Source of the DNA: Sulfolobus tengchongensis
GTDB lineage: Archaea > Thermoproteota > Thermoprotei_A > Sulfolobales > Sulfolobaceae
Length of the DNA: 64,000 nucleotides
Assembly (NCBI RefSeq): GCF_036967215.1
Contig: NZ_CP146016.1
Span: 1,985,337 to 2,049,336, forward strand
Direction of reading: 5' to 3'
Numbering within the stretch: the stretch's first letter is position 1; each line of letters opens with the position of its first letter. The notes beneath the pieces were generated by a model that saw nothing but the letters and a program-made list of their open reading frames with translations, was not told the origin of the DNA and ran no database searches. Position numbers and translations under genes: made by a program. Shown piece after piece: positions 55,293 to 64,000 of the stretch.

Positions 55293-57608
55293 TCATCCAT
55301 CATAGTGTTGTGAATTCATCACATCTTTTAACGTCAAACCTACCTTATTATCTGCAGTTAAGTTATAATATTTTTTCATTATTTGAGCTACAGCAGAATA
55401 TATTAATTCGTATACTTGAGACCTATTAGTACCTAAAACTGTAGCTACATAGCTCCATGGCTTACCTTGAAGAATTTTCGCTATTAACACCAATTCTTCA
55501 TCGGCAGCTAAGTTCCAGTCTCTTTTTCCATCCCAGAAATATTTAATAGTTAGCATATGTAACGCATCAGCTGATGATTCATAAGGACTAGTACCTTGAA
55601 GAAAGGATATAGTTTTGTCTAACAATATTGGACTTACGAAAACATCTTTATGTGCGACTTTAGTTCCTATTAGTAACATTCTTGCTATCTCAGGATGCAT
55701 ATTAAAGTAAACATCATGCAAAGTATTCAGCAACTTCTCTTTTAATGTGTATGCAGATATCTTAACAATCTCATTTGCTATCTCACTTATTGGCTTAATC
55801 ACGACAACTGGATAATCACCTAATTTCTCATTTTTCTTAGGTGAGATGTGAACTGGAATAAAATCATTTTTTATCCAAAAATTAAGAACTTTCTGGTCTG
55901 ACATAAAGGAAGAACCCACCCAATCTATTCCTTTATCCTTAGCCTCATTATATATCATTCTCAGTAATTCTGTTCCAAAGCCTTTATCCTGTAATTCTGG
56001 AACTACTGCAATTCTAACTATTCTCCAACCCTTCAATTTTGCAAAATCCCTAATTCTAACATGCTTAAGTATTCTATCTGGTATTAAATCCCCATCAAAC
56101 GTGCCGCCTTTTAGTGCTATATCTATCATGTTGTCAGAGAGCTCGCCCTCTTCTGCTATTTGACAAGCTCCCACATAACTATTCTCTCCCATACGTATCG
56201 CTTTTATCTTATGATGAACTCCATCTAGCATTATCATTAAATCGTCTGGATTATTCTTGTAATGGGCTGTTACCATTATTCCATAAATCGATCTTAGTTT
56301 ACCATCATTTTCAGATAGCTCCATTTTATCTACATCTTCATAAACTAATACGCTGTCAAGATATTGAAATTCTGAAGGTTCTGCATCAAGAAGCAAAGCG
56401 TCATATAGCCACTTCTCTATTGGATCACCCATTGCATATCGTAATGGTTGTTCCATATCAATCCATCTTACCTTTATTTTCTTACTTTGAATTATCCTCT
56501 TTAAATACCTAAGAAAAGCTTTACTAGACCCCTCGTAACCATGCACAGTAGTTACTAGTGCAACTTTCTTCCAAGCTCTGAGTACTAAATCTATATAATT
56601 TACACCTAAAGCAGCAGCCTCATCTACTATCAATAGCTCACCTTCATCGTCTAATGCTGCGTCTGGCGGAACGTATTCTACCTTGAAATCGTACCCCTTA
56701 ATGTACTTTATATAACCGGTATCACTAATTTTCAATGAGAACTCTTCATTTAGAGCTTCTAATCCAGTCTTTGCGAATGTCATTACTTGAGATGCACTTG
56801 ATATCGATGGTGCTGTAACGGTTATCTTAATGCTTTTTTCACTTCTCTTTCTGAGTTTTTCGATTAATCCAGCTATAGATAACCCCGCTGCGGCGCTTTT
56901 TCCGCGTCCTCTTGCAGCAGTCAAAACAAGAGCTCGCTTCCCACCACTTAATAGATAAGAGAAGTTTTCTATAACCTTGTTTTGATCTTCACTTAATGAA
57001 AGTTCATGAATCTCCCTTGGCATTATAGGATTTCTAGGGATTTTCTTCTCAACTTTAGGTATCAACGTATCTGAAAATGGACGTGCCACATAACCGTTAG
57101 TATCTGCAATAAAAATACCATTATGCTCATATAATTTTCTCTTGAATCTCTTCTCATATCCATCTAATACTAATCCGTTCCTAATTATCGAACTCCTAAA
57201 AACTTTACCGTTGATTAGGTTATCGGTATACATTATTATTAAGCCACCACCTCTAGCTAAGTCAGCAAGTCTACCCACATTGATTGGTTGGAAGTTATCT
57301 ACAGTGTCTAAGATTACCAGATCGTAAGTATTACCTAAATAATACTCTGCATTAGCATAGTCAATATCATCGAACTTCGTAAAGTACTCTTTTATCTGTT
57401 TCATTCTCTCTTTAGATCCGTTAGCCCATGGTACAAATCCATAAGCTACTGAGGGATTTGGTTTCAAACTTAGAAATAAATTTATGACGTCCTTAACTAA
57501 ATCAAGGTAATCTTTCCTTTCTATGTAAACTAAATTCCTATAATATCTTGCATTTCCATCTTCTAAGGCCTTTTTTAATTCATCATAAAATACTTCTTTA
57601 CTTACCAT
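55293..57608 (-). CDS. tmcA: tRNA/rRNA cytidine acetyltransferase (TmcA/NAT10 family)
   Basis: A 771-residue, multi-domain RNA acetyltransferase. An N-terminal DUF1726-like domain is followed by the helicase-like ATPase (Walker A AARGRGKSAAAG near residue 232; Walker B LLIVDEAAALG near residue 328) and a GNAT acetyltransferase domain (IAVVPELQDKGFGTELL near residue 540), then a C-terminal tRNA-binding tail. It makes N4-acetylcytidine in RNA using ATP and acetyl-CoA, a modification abundant in hyperthermophilic archaea. A MazG-like gene lies 3 bases upstream on the same strand, so they form an operon. Confidence 0.92.
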   Translation of the reverse strand: MVSKEVFYDELKKALEDGNARYYRNLVYIERKDYLDLVKDVINLFLSLKPNPSVAYGFVPWANGSKERMKQIKEYFTKFDDIDYANAEYYLGNTYDLVILDTVDNFQPINVGRLADLARGGGLIIMYTDNLINGKVFRSSIIRNGLVLDGYEKRFKRKLYEHNGIFIADTNGYVARPFSDTLIPKVEKKIPRNPIMPREIHELSLSEDQNKVIENFSYLLSGGKRALVLTAARGRGKSAAAGLSIAGLIEKLRKRSEKSIKITVTAPSISSASQVMTFAKTGLEALNEEFSLKISDTGYIKYIKGYDFKVEYVPPDAALDDEGELLIVDEAAALGVNYIDLVLRAWKKVALVTTVHGYEGSSKAFLRYLKRIIQSKKIKVRWIDMEQPLRYAMGDPIEKWLYDALLLDAEPSEFQYLDSVLVYEDVDKMELSENDGKLRSIYGIMVTAHYKNNPDDLMIMLDGVHHKIKAIRMGENSYVGACQIAEEGELSDNMIDIALKGGTFDGDLIPDRILKHVRIRDFAKLKGWRIVRIAVVPELQDKGFGTELLRMIYNEAKDKGIDWVGSSFMSDQKVLNFWIKNDFIPVHISPKKNEKLGDYPVVVIKPISEIANEIVKISAYTLKEKLLNTLHDVYFNMHPEIARMLLIGTKVAHKDVFVSPILLDKTISFLQGTSPYESSADALHMLTIKYFWDGKRDWNLAADEELVLIAKILQGKPWSYVATVLGTNRSQVYELIYSAVAQIMKKYYNLTADNKVGLTLKDVMNSQHYDG

Positions 57609-57611
57609 TAG

Positions 57612-57863
57612 TTACAATTTATACTTCTTCTTTAAAGCTTCTTCTATATCTATACCTTTTAAATTGGCTATTGAGACTGCCCATGCTATAACATCTGCTA
57701 ACTCCTCTTCAATAGACTCTTGATTATCAGATAAAAGAGCCTCAGCCAATTCCCCTACTTCTTCAACTAACCATGTAAATGTAGCATAAATACCTCTTTG
57801 AGAATCTTTCTCAAAATACAATTCCCTCATCTTTTGTTGTAGCTCTTTAAGTTCCAAGTCCAA
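57612..57863 (-). CDS. MazG-like nucleotide pyrophosphohydrolase
   Basis: An 83-residue MazG-fold protein. WLVEEVGELAEALL and EEELADVIAW give the E-x2-E and E-x3-D metal-binding pattern of all-alpha NTP pyrophosphatases. At this size it is a single half-domain that would act as a dimer or tetramer. It probably clears non-canonical NTPs or dCTP-like nucleotides. It lies between a 119-residue unknown gene, which it overlaps by 17 bases, and tmcA, 3 bases downstream. Confidence 0.85.
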   Translation of the reverse strand: MDLELKELQQKMRELYFEKDSQRGIYATFTWLVEEVGELAEALLSDNQESIEEELADVIAWAVSIANLKGIDIEEALKKKYKL

Positions 57864-58206
57864 TTTCCCTCCTCATAATTCTTATCTCGTCATCGGAAAA
57901 AGTTATTCGAATTTCGATTTCTTTATTAAAACTCTCATCAACAAAAAATATACTAAGCGACTTCTTACGTGAAATCCTCTCTACAAAATCGGCGTCTACA
58001 GCATATTCAACTGTTAATGGATTTGAAGGATCATCCATGATCACATGCCTAAAAATTACATCTTTACCTTCTCTGTCTATTTCAAACAATGTTTCTACGT
58101 TTGAAGACTTAGGATAGTCGTCACTCATACATACTACGCTATCGTTACAGCATATTAAACATACACCGCTACTTAAATTATTTTTTACATCTGCTGGAAG
58201 CTCCAT
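57847..58206 (-). CDS. Hypothetical protein (119 aa) of the tmcA operon
   Basis: A 119-residue soluble protein not recognised as a family. An N-terminal cysteine cluster (GVCLICCNDSVVC) is followed by acidic, beta-rich sequence (IRITFSDDEIRIMRREIG). The cysteines could bind a metal or form disulfides. It is the first gene of the run ending in mazG and tmcA, overlaps the MazG-like gene by 17 bases and has a TATA-like gtttaaac 26 bases before its ATG, on the other strand from a divergent promoter only 44 bases away. Confidence 0.6.
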   Translation of the reverse strand: MELPADVKNNLSSGVCLICCNDSVVCMSDDYPKSSNVETLFEIDREGKDVIFRHVIMDDPSNPLTVEYAVDADFVERISRKKSLSIFFVDESFNKEIEIRITFSDDEIRIMRREIGLGT

Positions 58207-58250
58207 AATAATAATTAAATATTTTATGTTTAAACATCTATTAAATAATT

Positions 58251-59693
58251 ATGCCTTCTGCAGCAGGGAAAAAAATCGTCGCTACCCAAAATTATATAGC
58301 TAGTTATGTAGGAACTAAAGTTTTAGAAAATGGTGGAAACGCTTTCGATGCAGCTATAGCAATCAGTGCAACACTTTCTGTTGTAATACCACATACCAGT
58401 GGTCTCGGAGGAGATGGGTTTCTGCTAGCGAAAACGCCAGAAGGTTTAGTTGCGTATAGTGCGTCTGGTTGGGCACCAAAAGAATTGAAAGTGGAAAAAA
58501 TCGAAAATGATAGAAGTCCTCACACAGTAGTAGTTCCAGGTCTAGTAGATTTATGGGAATTTATCTACGAAAACTACACTTCTAAGCCATTGAGTGAGTT
58601 ACTGAAGCCTGCAATCTCATTAGCATCTAATGGATTTATGGTAAGTAGGGGATTGCACCATGCAATTGTCAGCTCATTCAAATTATCTGAAGATTGGGAT
58701 AAAGTTTATGGCAATAAAAGATTTGGTGATGAGATAAGGCTTAAAGGAATTGCCAGAGTCCTAAAGGAGGTGGCTAAAGATCCAAGAAACTTCTATGAGG
58801 GTAAGGTAGCTGAGGAATTGGTTAAAGGGTTAAGAGAAAGAGGTGTCCCTATGAGTTATGAAGATTTTAGTGAGTTTCATGGCGAGACTGTGTCACCATT
58901 AAAAACAACCTACAGAGACTTTACATTGTACGAACTACCTCCAAATACGCAGGGTATAACGACGTTAGAATTACTTAAAATGGTGGAATTATCTGATATT
59001 AATAAATTACCATATAACGATGTAAGAAGAATAAATGATCACGTTAGGTTAAGTGCATTGGCATACGATGACAGAAATAAATACGTTGCTGATCCCAGAT
59101 TTGCAAAAATTCCCATAGAAATGTTATTGTCGGAAAAATATCTAGCAAATAAGATGGCAGAATACGGTATTGAAGCTAAAGTAAAAGTTACTGGAGATAC
59201 AACATTTTTCGTGGTGGCTGATGGAGAAAACGAAGTCGGATTTATACAAAGTTTATTTTATCCGTTTGGATCTGGAATAGTCGTAAACGATATACCCTTT
59301 AACAATAGAGGAGCCGGGTTTTCTGAAGGAAATAATAGACCAGAGCCTAGAAAAAGACCTTTACATACTTTATCAATCCTAATGGCTGAGAAAAACGATG
59401 AAAGGATAATAATAGGCTGTGCTGGTGGAGATTTAAGACCACAAATACATGCGGAGGTATTTGAATATTATGTTGACTATAAGATGGAAATCGACGAAGC
59501 AGTTTACGCACCTAGATTCATGTACCTGGGCAACAAAGTTATAGCTGAAAAGAGACTCGGTGTACCAGCTACACAGACAGATTATTATTCCCCAGAGGTT
59601 GGAATAGTACAAGCGTTAAAGTATAAAAATGGAAGATATATAGGAGTAGCTGATATTAGAAGTGAAGGGATTGCTCTACCAGTAACAAGCTAA
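58251..59693 (+). CDS. Gamma-glutamyltransferase family protein
   Basis: A 480-residue Ntn-hydrolase. The N-terminal part has GGNAFDAAIAISATLSV and HTSGLGGDGFLLA; the autocleavage and nucleophile threonine is T317 in GDTTFFVVAD, where the usual TTH reads TTF. GSGIVVNDIPFNNRGAGFS forms the small-subunit substrate region. After cleavage it should give chains of about 35 and 18 kDa. There is no signal peptide, so it is probably cytoplasmic, and it is shorter than bacterial GGT. It transfers or hydrolyses gamma-glutamyl groups or related amides; the archaeal substrate is uncertain. Confidence 0.85.
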   Translation: MPSAAGKKIVATQNYIASYVGTKVLENGGNAFDAAIAISATLSVVIPHTSGLGGDGFLLAKTPEGLVAYSASGWAPKELKVEKIENDRSPHTVVVPGLVDLWEFIYENYTSKPLSELLKPAISLASNGFMVSRGLHHAIVSSFKLSEDWDKVYGNKRFGDEIRLKGIARVLKEVAKDPRNFYEGKVAEELVKGLRERGVPMSYEDFSEFHGETVSPLKTTYRDFTLYELPPNTQGITTLELLKMVELSDINKLPYNDVRRINDHVRLSALAYDDRNKYVADPRFAKIPIEMLLSEKYLANKMAEYGIEAKVKVTGDTTFFVVADGENEVGFIQSLFYPFGSGIVVNDIPFNNRGAGFSEGNNRPEPRKRPLHTLSILMAEKNDERIIIGCAGGDLRPQIHAEVFEYYVDYKMEIDEAVYAPRFMYLGNKVIAEKRLGVPATQTDYYSPEVGIVQALKYKNGRYIGVADIRSEGIALPVTS

Positions 59694-59701
59694 TTTTTTC
59701 T

Positions 59702-60601
59702 TTACTCTATTTCAATTAATCTTGTGTCACAACCAGCATATTTAAATGCAAGAAGTAATGCTCCATACTCCGGATCGTGTTGTGAGATTAACCCCTTTAT
59801 ATTGTTATTATCTAAATATCCCCTAAACAAATCAAAATATATTGAGGAACTGAACATTCCTCCTTTAAGGTATATCTGATTAACTCCTATCTTCACTGCC
59901 ATTTGAACGGCGTAACTAGCCAATTCATATGCGGCATTTTTTAATATAGTTAAAGCTACCTCATCTCCCTCTTTAGCTGCCTCATCTACAATTTTAGCTA
60001 GAGATGCAATCTCTTTTACTTTGTGACCCTCATGATACGCCCATTTTATGAGATCATCCAAATCCTTTATACCAAGATTCTCCATCATCTTATTTGCAAG
60101 CAAACCCCTATCCATCCTACCATCTAGTATTTTACCTAATGTCCTCAATGCCTCTCTTCCTACCCAGTAAGCTGAGCCTTCGTCAGCAATTAACCAACCT
60201 AAACCCCCATATCTAAATCTTTTATTACCATCATAACCCACTATAACACTTCCAGTGCCTGCTATAACTATTACACCCGGTTTCCCCTTAGTTTCAGCAT
60301 ATAGGGCAATAAAACCATCATGATCCACATAACTGACATTTGCAACATTCTTTAATGCTTCTGACATGACATTATAATCATATCTGGAATCTATCCCAGC
60401 TAATCCTATATATGCCACATCTGGCTTCATACCTTTAGTTGCAGAAAGTATAGCATTATTTACATTTTTTACTGCTTCTTCAACACCCACATTATGGAAA
60501 TTTCCTGGCCCAGCAGTACCTTTACCTATAAAACTCCCACCACATGTGTATGCTATCGCTGCTGTTTTGCTTCCCCCACCATCAACTCCAACAAGTATCA
60601 T
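59702..60601 (-). CDS. Hexokinase/GlcNAc kinase-like sugar kinase (BadF/BadG ATPase family)
   Basis: A 299-residue ASKHA-fold kinase. Phosphate 1 motif VGVDGGGSKTAA (residues 4-15), the phosphate 2 region VIAGTGSVIVGYDG near residue 112 and GGLGWLIADEGSAYWVGREAL give the pattern of the BadF/BadG/N-acetylglucosamine kinase family. The length and motifs match the broad-specificity, ATP-dependent hexokinase known from Sulfolobus tokodaii, which acts on glucose, mannose, GlcNAc and others. A sugar nucleotidyltransferase gene lies 17 bases upstream on the same strand, so its product may feed sugar-nucleotide synthesis. Confidence 0.83.
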   Translation of the reverse strand: MILVGVDGGGSKTAAIAYTCGGSFIGKGTAGPGNFHNVGVEEAVKNVNNAILSATKGMKPDVAYIGLAGIDSRYDYNVMSEALKNVANVSYVDHDGFIALYAETKGKPGVIVIAGTGSVIVGYDGNKRFRYGGLGWLIADEGSAYWVGREALRTLGKILDGRMDRGLLANKMMENLGIKDLDDLIKWAYHEGHKVKEIASLAKIVDEAAKEGDEVALTILKNAAYELASYAVQMAVKIGVNQIYLKGGMFSSSIYFDLFRGYLDNNNIKGLISQHDPEYGALLLAFKYAGCDTRLIEIE

Positions 60602-60618
60602 ACAAAAATATTATGTTG

Positions 60619-61380
60619 TTAAAGCAATTTAAATGAATAGTTTAAAGCATCTAGATAACTTTTAGGATCTCCAACGTTTAACCATTTCTCATCATCTCTC
60701 ATCTCTAACGCGTAAACTTCTTTTCCATCAGAAATTAATTTACTTATACCATAAGTGAGCTCTACCTCTTTACCTTCTTCAACCCTAATGCTCTTTAATG
60801 CTCCAAATATTGTAGGTTTAAAAATATATACCGCAGCTATGGCCAAATTTGACTTGGGTTGTTGGGGTTTTTCTTCAGCTCCAATTACCTTGTATAATCT
60901 ATGATTATCATAGGAACCTTTATCTTGTACTTCAATTATCCCATATCTTTTTGGATTTTCGACTTTTCTAACAAAAAGTACTGCATCTGGTAATATTTCT
61001 TCAAAAAGGGATTTAAGCGAACTGTAACCATCAGTTAAAACACCGTCATCAGCATGAACGAAGAAAGGCTCATTTGAGGAAAAATCTTCCGCTCGCAGTA
61101 CTGCATCTCCAAATCCTTTAGGAATTTCTTGGAAAACAAAAGTTGGAGTTCTTTCAAACAAATATTCCATTAGTAATAATCCATTTCTACCTACCACAAT
61201 ACAGAACTTTTCAATTCCAATTCTAGCTAGAGATTCCATAATTAAATCTATTACTGGCCTGGTGACTTTACTCCCGTTTTCAGTAACAAATAACGGTAAT
61301 AACGCTTTAGGTAATACATTGGTTATATGTTTCATCCTGCTTCCTTTACCTGCAGACGTAATTACAGCCTTTTTCAGCAT
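60619..61380 (-). CDS. Sugar-1-phosphate nucleotidyltransferase (GalU/RmlA-like)
   Basis: A 253-residue nucleotidyltransferase. The N-terminal motif ITSAGKGSRM with PKALLPL binds the nucleotide; FVHADDGVL supplies the metal-binding aspartates; GAEEKP and KWLNVGDPKSYLDAL close the active site as in GalU. No acyltransferase hexapeptide repeats follow. It makes UDP- or dTDP-glucose-type sugar nucleotides. The gene is followed at 17 bases by the hexokinase, so the pair may convert free sugars toward glycoconjugates such as the S-layer glycans. Confidence 0.85.
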   Translation of the reverse strand: MLKKAVITSAGKGSRMKHITNVLPKALLPLFVTENGSKVTRPVIDLIMESLARIGIEKFCIVVGRNGLLLMEYLFERTPTFVFQEIPKGFGDAVLRAEDFSSNEPFFVHADDGVLTDGYSSLKSLFEEILPDAVLFVRKVENPKRYGIIEVQDKGSYDNHRLYKVIGAEEKPQQPKSNLAIAAVYIFKPTIFGALKSIRVEEGKEVELTYGISKLISDGKEVYALEMRDDEKWLNVGDPKSYLDALNYSFKLL

Positions 61381-61535
61381 CTTCTCTTATTTTAATTACT
61401 GAATTATTTAAACTCATTGCATAGACTGAGACACAACTAATTTGACGACTCATAAATTAATTACCACAATCCCATTCTCTAACAAGAGTTAACAACCCAC
61501 TGCATTAGAGAAAACTTAGAAAATAGCTACGTTTT

Positions 61536-62873
61536 TCATTCCTCGTCACTCTCACCCTCTATCATATTTATTGTTTCAGCTGTTAGAAAGCCTATTATTA
61601 TGAATGCCATAAATATGTAGACCTCTATTGGAGACGCCTGCATAATAGAGTTAACTAACTCGAACACGCTAAATATAACAGCAAAGGTTCCTATTGAGAT
61701 CTGAAAGATCCTTTTCCTAATCTTCTTAATTGAAATCTTTATTAGTGAAAAGTTGGCAGCTATATGGACGAAGAGACTTGCAAATAGTGCAAGTGCACCC
61801 ATTACACCAAATGCAATAAAAGGATTATTTATGAAATATAGTCCTAAAACTACAGCAATTAAATAAAATATTACAGATAAAAATACTGCATTTGTAGGCC
61901 CTCTATAATTTTCAAATTTGCTAAAAACCTTAGGGAAGAGATTAGTATATGCCATTGCGAATATTGTCCTAGAAGTAGCAGTGAGAAAACTCAAACTACC
62001 TAAAATTCCATCATTAATCGCAGCAAATAACACGAATATAAATGTAATAATTCCAAATCTATTTTCTATAAGCCTTAAGATATCAACATTATTTGCAGGA
62101 ATTTTGAAAAATAATAGATGATCACCTATTGCATAGATATCGAATGCAGCTAATAGCCCTCCTAACAGGATTACTGTAATTATTGCCCTACTAATGGTTT
62201 TTCTTGCATCCTTTGCCTCCCCAGAAACTGGTGTTATAGAGCCATATCCAGTAGGTATGCTAGATCCAAATAGCACGGCATACGCTATAGCTCCTAAATT
62301 CAAATGGAATGAAAACGGATTATATAGATGAAAGCCAGTTGAACTTAGGAATATAATGGCAATAATTGTCATTATACCAATTTCTATGGAACTTGCAAAA
62401 ACTGCATATTTAGTACTAACCCTTATCCCCATAATTGCAAATAATGAAGTAATAGATAGCAATCCTAATCCAATTATCCACGGATTTACTCCTAGAACAT
62501 GGTAAATTATATATGCTGTTCCAAAAATGTATGCAACACCATACGTAGTGGAATAAAATATGTAAAGCCAACCTGTTTCAAAGCCTAAACGCTTTGTTAA
62601 TGAATAAAATGCATATGTATAATATCCACCTTCTTTTGTAAATCTTTTAGAAAGCTCATAAACAACAAGACCATTTACCAATACTAATAAAGTACCTAAA
62701 ATAATAGCAATGGGGGCGAAGAAGCCTGCGATAATAAATGTCTCAACTCCATACGTAAGTATACTAAGAAAAGGTGATTGACCACCCATTGAAAGAAAGA
62801 CAATATCCATAAAACTTAAGTGTCTTTTTGGCACTGTACGTTGCTGCTCTTTGCTAATTGACGAAGTACTCAT
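61536..62873 (-). CDS. APC-family amino acid permease
   Basis: A transporter of about 445 residues with twelve helices. The N-terminal helix with LSMGGQSPFLSILTYGVETF and the following FTKEGGYYTYAFYSL motif are typical of the APC superfamily. Two starts are possible: GTG at 62885 and ATG at 62873; the TATA-like acttaaatag stands about 30 bases before the ATG, which I prefer. The tail is acidic (NMIEGESDEE). Substrate unknown. Flanked by a 155-bp gap downstream and 60 bases from the glycosyltransferase gene upstream. Confidence 0.82.
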   Translation of the reverse strand: MSTSSISKEQQRTVPKRHLSFMDIVFLSMGGQSPFLSILTYGVETFIIAGFFAPIAIILGTLLVLVNGLVVYELSKRFTKEGGYYTYAFYSLTKRLGFETGWLYIFYSTTYGVAYIFGTAYIIYHVLGVNPWIIGLGLLSITSLFAIMGIRVSTKYAVFASSIEIGIMTIIAIIFLSSTGFHLYNPFSFHLNLGAIAYAVLFGSSIPTGYGSITPVSGEAKDARKTISRAIITVILLGGLLAAFDIYAIGDHLLFFKIPANNVDILRLIENRFGIITFIFVLFAAINDGILGSLSFLTATSRTIFAMAYTNLFPKVFSKFENYRGPTNAVFLSVIFYLIAVVLGLYFINNPFIAFGVMGALALFASLFVHIAANFSLIKISIKKIRKRIFQISIGTFAVIFSVFELVNSIMQASPIEVYIFMAFIIIGFLTAETINMIEGESDEE

Positions 62874-62932
62874 CCGAGAATCCACTTTTCCTTAACTACT
62901 ATTTAAGTTCTTCTCCATTCGTCATTAAAAAA

Positions 62933-64000
62933 TTACTTTAGAACATTTATCTTTTGAGCTAATTTAAATAGTGAAGTAACTACATAGACGTCAACAGCTG
63001 GCATGAAATCAGTAACGTAAAAACTAAACAATGTATGATTACCTAATATATAGACAATGACGAAACCTATCCAAATAGTCCACGCCCACATAGTTGTAGT
63101 TATCAACTTACTATCTCTAAATATAAACGCTAGAGGAGTTGTAATTATCCATAATATTAAAACAAAGGGATTAGTAGTAGCATACAAGTTGTAACCTAGA
63201 TAGAAAGGGTGTATGTTTAAGAACCAATCCCATGGTGTTGAAATTTGTGAAGTTGCAGTCAAAGCTATATGACCATTAGTAACATCCCATAGAGCTCTGT
63301 GTATAACAGTAGAGCTTAACCAACCGCTTATGCTACCATAATATGCGATTAAAGGGGTTGAAAATACCGTATAGGTTAACAGAGGAATTCCTAAGCCATA
63401 AACGGCTCTACTCTTTACACTGCTAGTGATCTCCCCTAGGTAATAAAGGAAAGGAAATATTAGAACATAAGCGGACTCTTTAGATAACATAGCTAACGCT
63501 AACGCTACTCCTGCCCATAAAGGCTTATCACGTAATAGAAAGTACAATGAAAGAATACTGAAAAAAGACATATATATATCAAGTAATGCTACACCATGGA
63601 GAACCCAAACATTAGGATCTAGAGCTATAAGAAGAGCTGAGAGGATTCCTGCCAAGTTGCCTAAAATACCGTTATTAACTAATTTCTTGCCTAGAAAGAA
63701 GGCTACCATGAGCATAAGATCTCCTAAAATCCAGCTTGGAAGCCTCCATGCTATTGGATAATATCCCATAAAATAAATAAAAACGGCCATAATGTATTTC
63801 GCTAATGGAGGGTGCTCTGGATTAATATATGTTTGAATATTTTGCTCATTAGGATAGCCTATGCTTGTCATTGGGGGTGGTGTGACGTGAAAGACCAGCC
63901 TTAACATGTTGTAGGCTGCCGTGGGATACCAAACCTCATCTCCTATATAATTGTTAATTGGAGCAAATGTAATTACTGTTTCGTAAGTATACAATATAAC
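62933..64000 (-). CDS. PMT/GT39-like membrane glycosyltransferase (partial, N-terminus outside)
   Basis: At least 355 residues; the frame runs past the right edge. The first visible part, [11 protein letters not shown], has the D-E pair of the first extracytoplasmic loop, and [13 protein letters not shown] corresponds to the HPPL-x-K motif of protein O-mannosyltransferase-type (GT39/GT-C) enzymes. Eight or so helices follow. The family moves a sugar from a dolichyl-phosphate donor to a protein or lipid outside the cell. A TTG near the edge is only the first in-frame start codon visible; real members have a helix before the DE loop, so the true start is beyond 64000. Confidence 0.75.
   Translation of the reverse strand, partial: VILYTYETVITFAPINNYIGDEVWYPTAAYNMLRLVFHVTPPPMTSIGYPNEQNIQTYINPEHPPLAKYIMAVFIYFMGYYPIAWRLPSWILGDLMLMVAFFLGKKLVNNGILGNLAGILSALLIALDPNVWVLHGVALLDIYMSFFSILSLYFLLRDKPLWAGVALALAMLSKESAYVLIFPFLYYLGEITSSVKSRAVYGLGIPLLTYTVFSTPLIAYYGSISGWLSSTVIHRALWDVTNGHIALTATSQISTPWDWFLNIHPFYLGYNLYATTNPFVLILWIITTPLAFIFRDSKLITTTMWAWTIWIGFVIVYILGNHTLFSFYVTDFMPAVDVYVVTSLFKLAQKINVLK

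Noticed and set aside
56114-56512. 132-codon plus-strand frame inside tmcA
   Set aside because: Antisense to the TmcA GNAT/ATPase region; translation shows no family features.

Overview
The window looks like a chromosome segment of a thermoacidophilic crenarchaeon of the genus Saccharolobus/Sulfolobus. The reasons are an AT-rich sequence, very tight gene packing, many leaderless starts (a TATA-like box about 26-30 bases before the start codon) with only occasional GGTGA-type ribosome sites, and a gene order I recognise from the Sulfolobus solfataricus SSO31xx-SSO32xx region. That order includes gluconate dehydratase, KDG aldolase, KDG kinase and GAPN in one block, an acetyl-CoA synthetase next to a second glucose dehydrogenase, and two Ser/Thr protein kinases (SSO3182-like and SSO3207-like). 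The KDG aldolase and gluconate dehydratase proteins resemble, but do not equal, the P2 sequences I remember, so a sister species or strain such as S. islandicus is likely. Strain identity cannot be settled from sequence reading alone.

Layout. 1-3.9 kb: the end of an ABC exporter, a zinc ribbon, a Nudix hydrolase, two unknown proteins and a decayed IS200/IS605-type 3' end. 3.9-10.2 kb: a GlcE/GlcD/GlcF-like FAD/Fe-S oxidase set, then a lipoate island (stand-alone lipoyl domain, LipA and two LplA-type ligases). 10.3-20.9 kb: WrbA, small membrane proteins, two MFS transporters, an amidohydrolase, an NDH-2-like flavoprotein, a class III CoA transferase and a heavily glycosylatable surface protein. 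20.9-30.7 kb: a membrane Ser/Thr kinase, an ABC exporter pair, a frameshifted universal stress protein, two APC permeases, a 2-hydroxyacid dehydrogenase and a membrane-anchored winged-helix regulator. 30.7-45.2 kb: a molybdopterin oxidoreductase, a cation exchanger, the branched Entner-Doudoroff operon, a soluble sulfite-oxidase-like protein with a GIY-YIG protein, a ClC transporter, a candidate 100-bp MITE, acetyl-CoA synthetase and glucose dehydrogenase 2. 45.2-64 kb: a CBS protein, RidA, a TPR kinase, a putative PD-(D/E)XK nuclease, an AKR/ThDP pair, a class III aminotransferase, a CtaA-like protein, TmcA with MazG, gamma-glutamyltransferase, hexokinase, a nucleotidyltransferase, an APC permease and a truncated PMT-type glycosyltransferase.

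How the genes work together. Glucose dehydrogenase 2, gluconate dehydratase, KDG kinase/aldolase and GAPN cover most of the semi- and non-phosphorylative Entner-Doudoroff route; hexokinase and acetyl-CoA synthetase lie at its edges. The GlcDEF-like set may oxidise a 2-hydroxyacid such as glycolate or D-lactate. Several permeases supply amino acids, phosphate or carboxylates.

Most interesting points: (i) a divergent surface-glycoprotein/membrane-kinase pair that appears to share one TATA box, plus a second kinase with the same juxta-kinase module; (ii) an orphan PD-(D/E)XK-like protein next to that second kinase; (iii) a clean 100-bp MITE-like insertion with a 12-bp target duplication; (iv) a one-base frameshift in a universal stress protein; (v) repeated use of very short (34-55 bp) bidirectional promoters; (vi) two palindromic operator candidates. 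No tRNA, rRNA or CRISPR array was seen.
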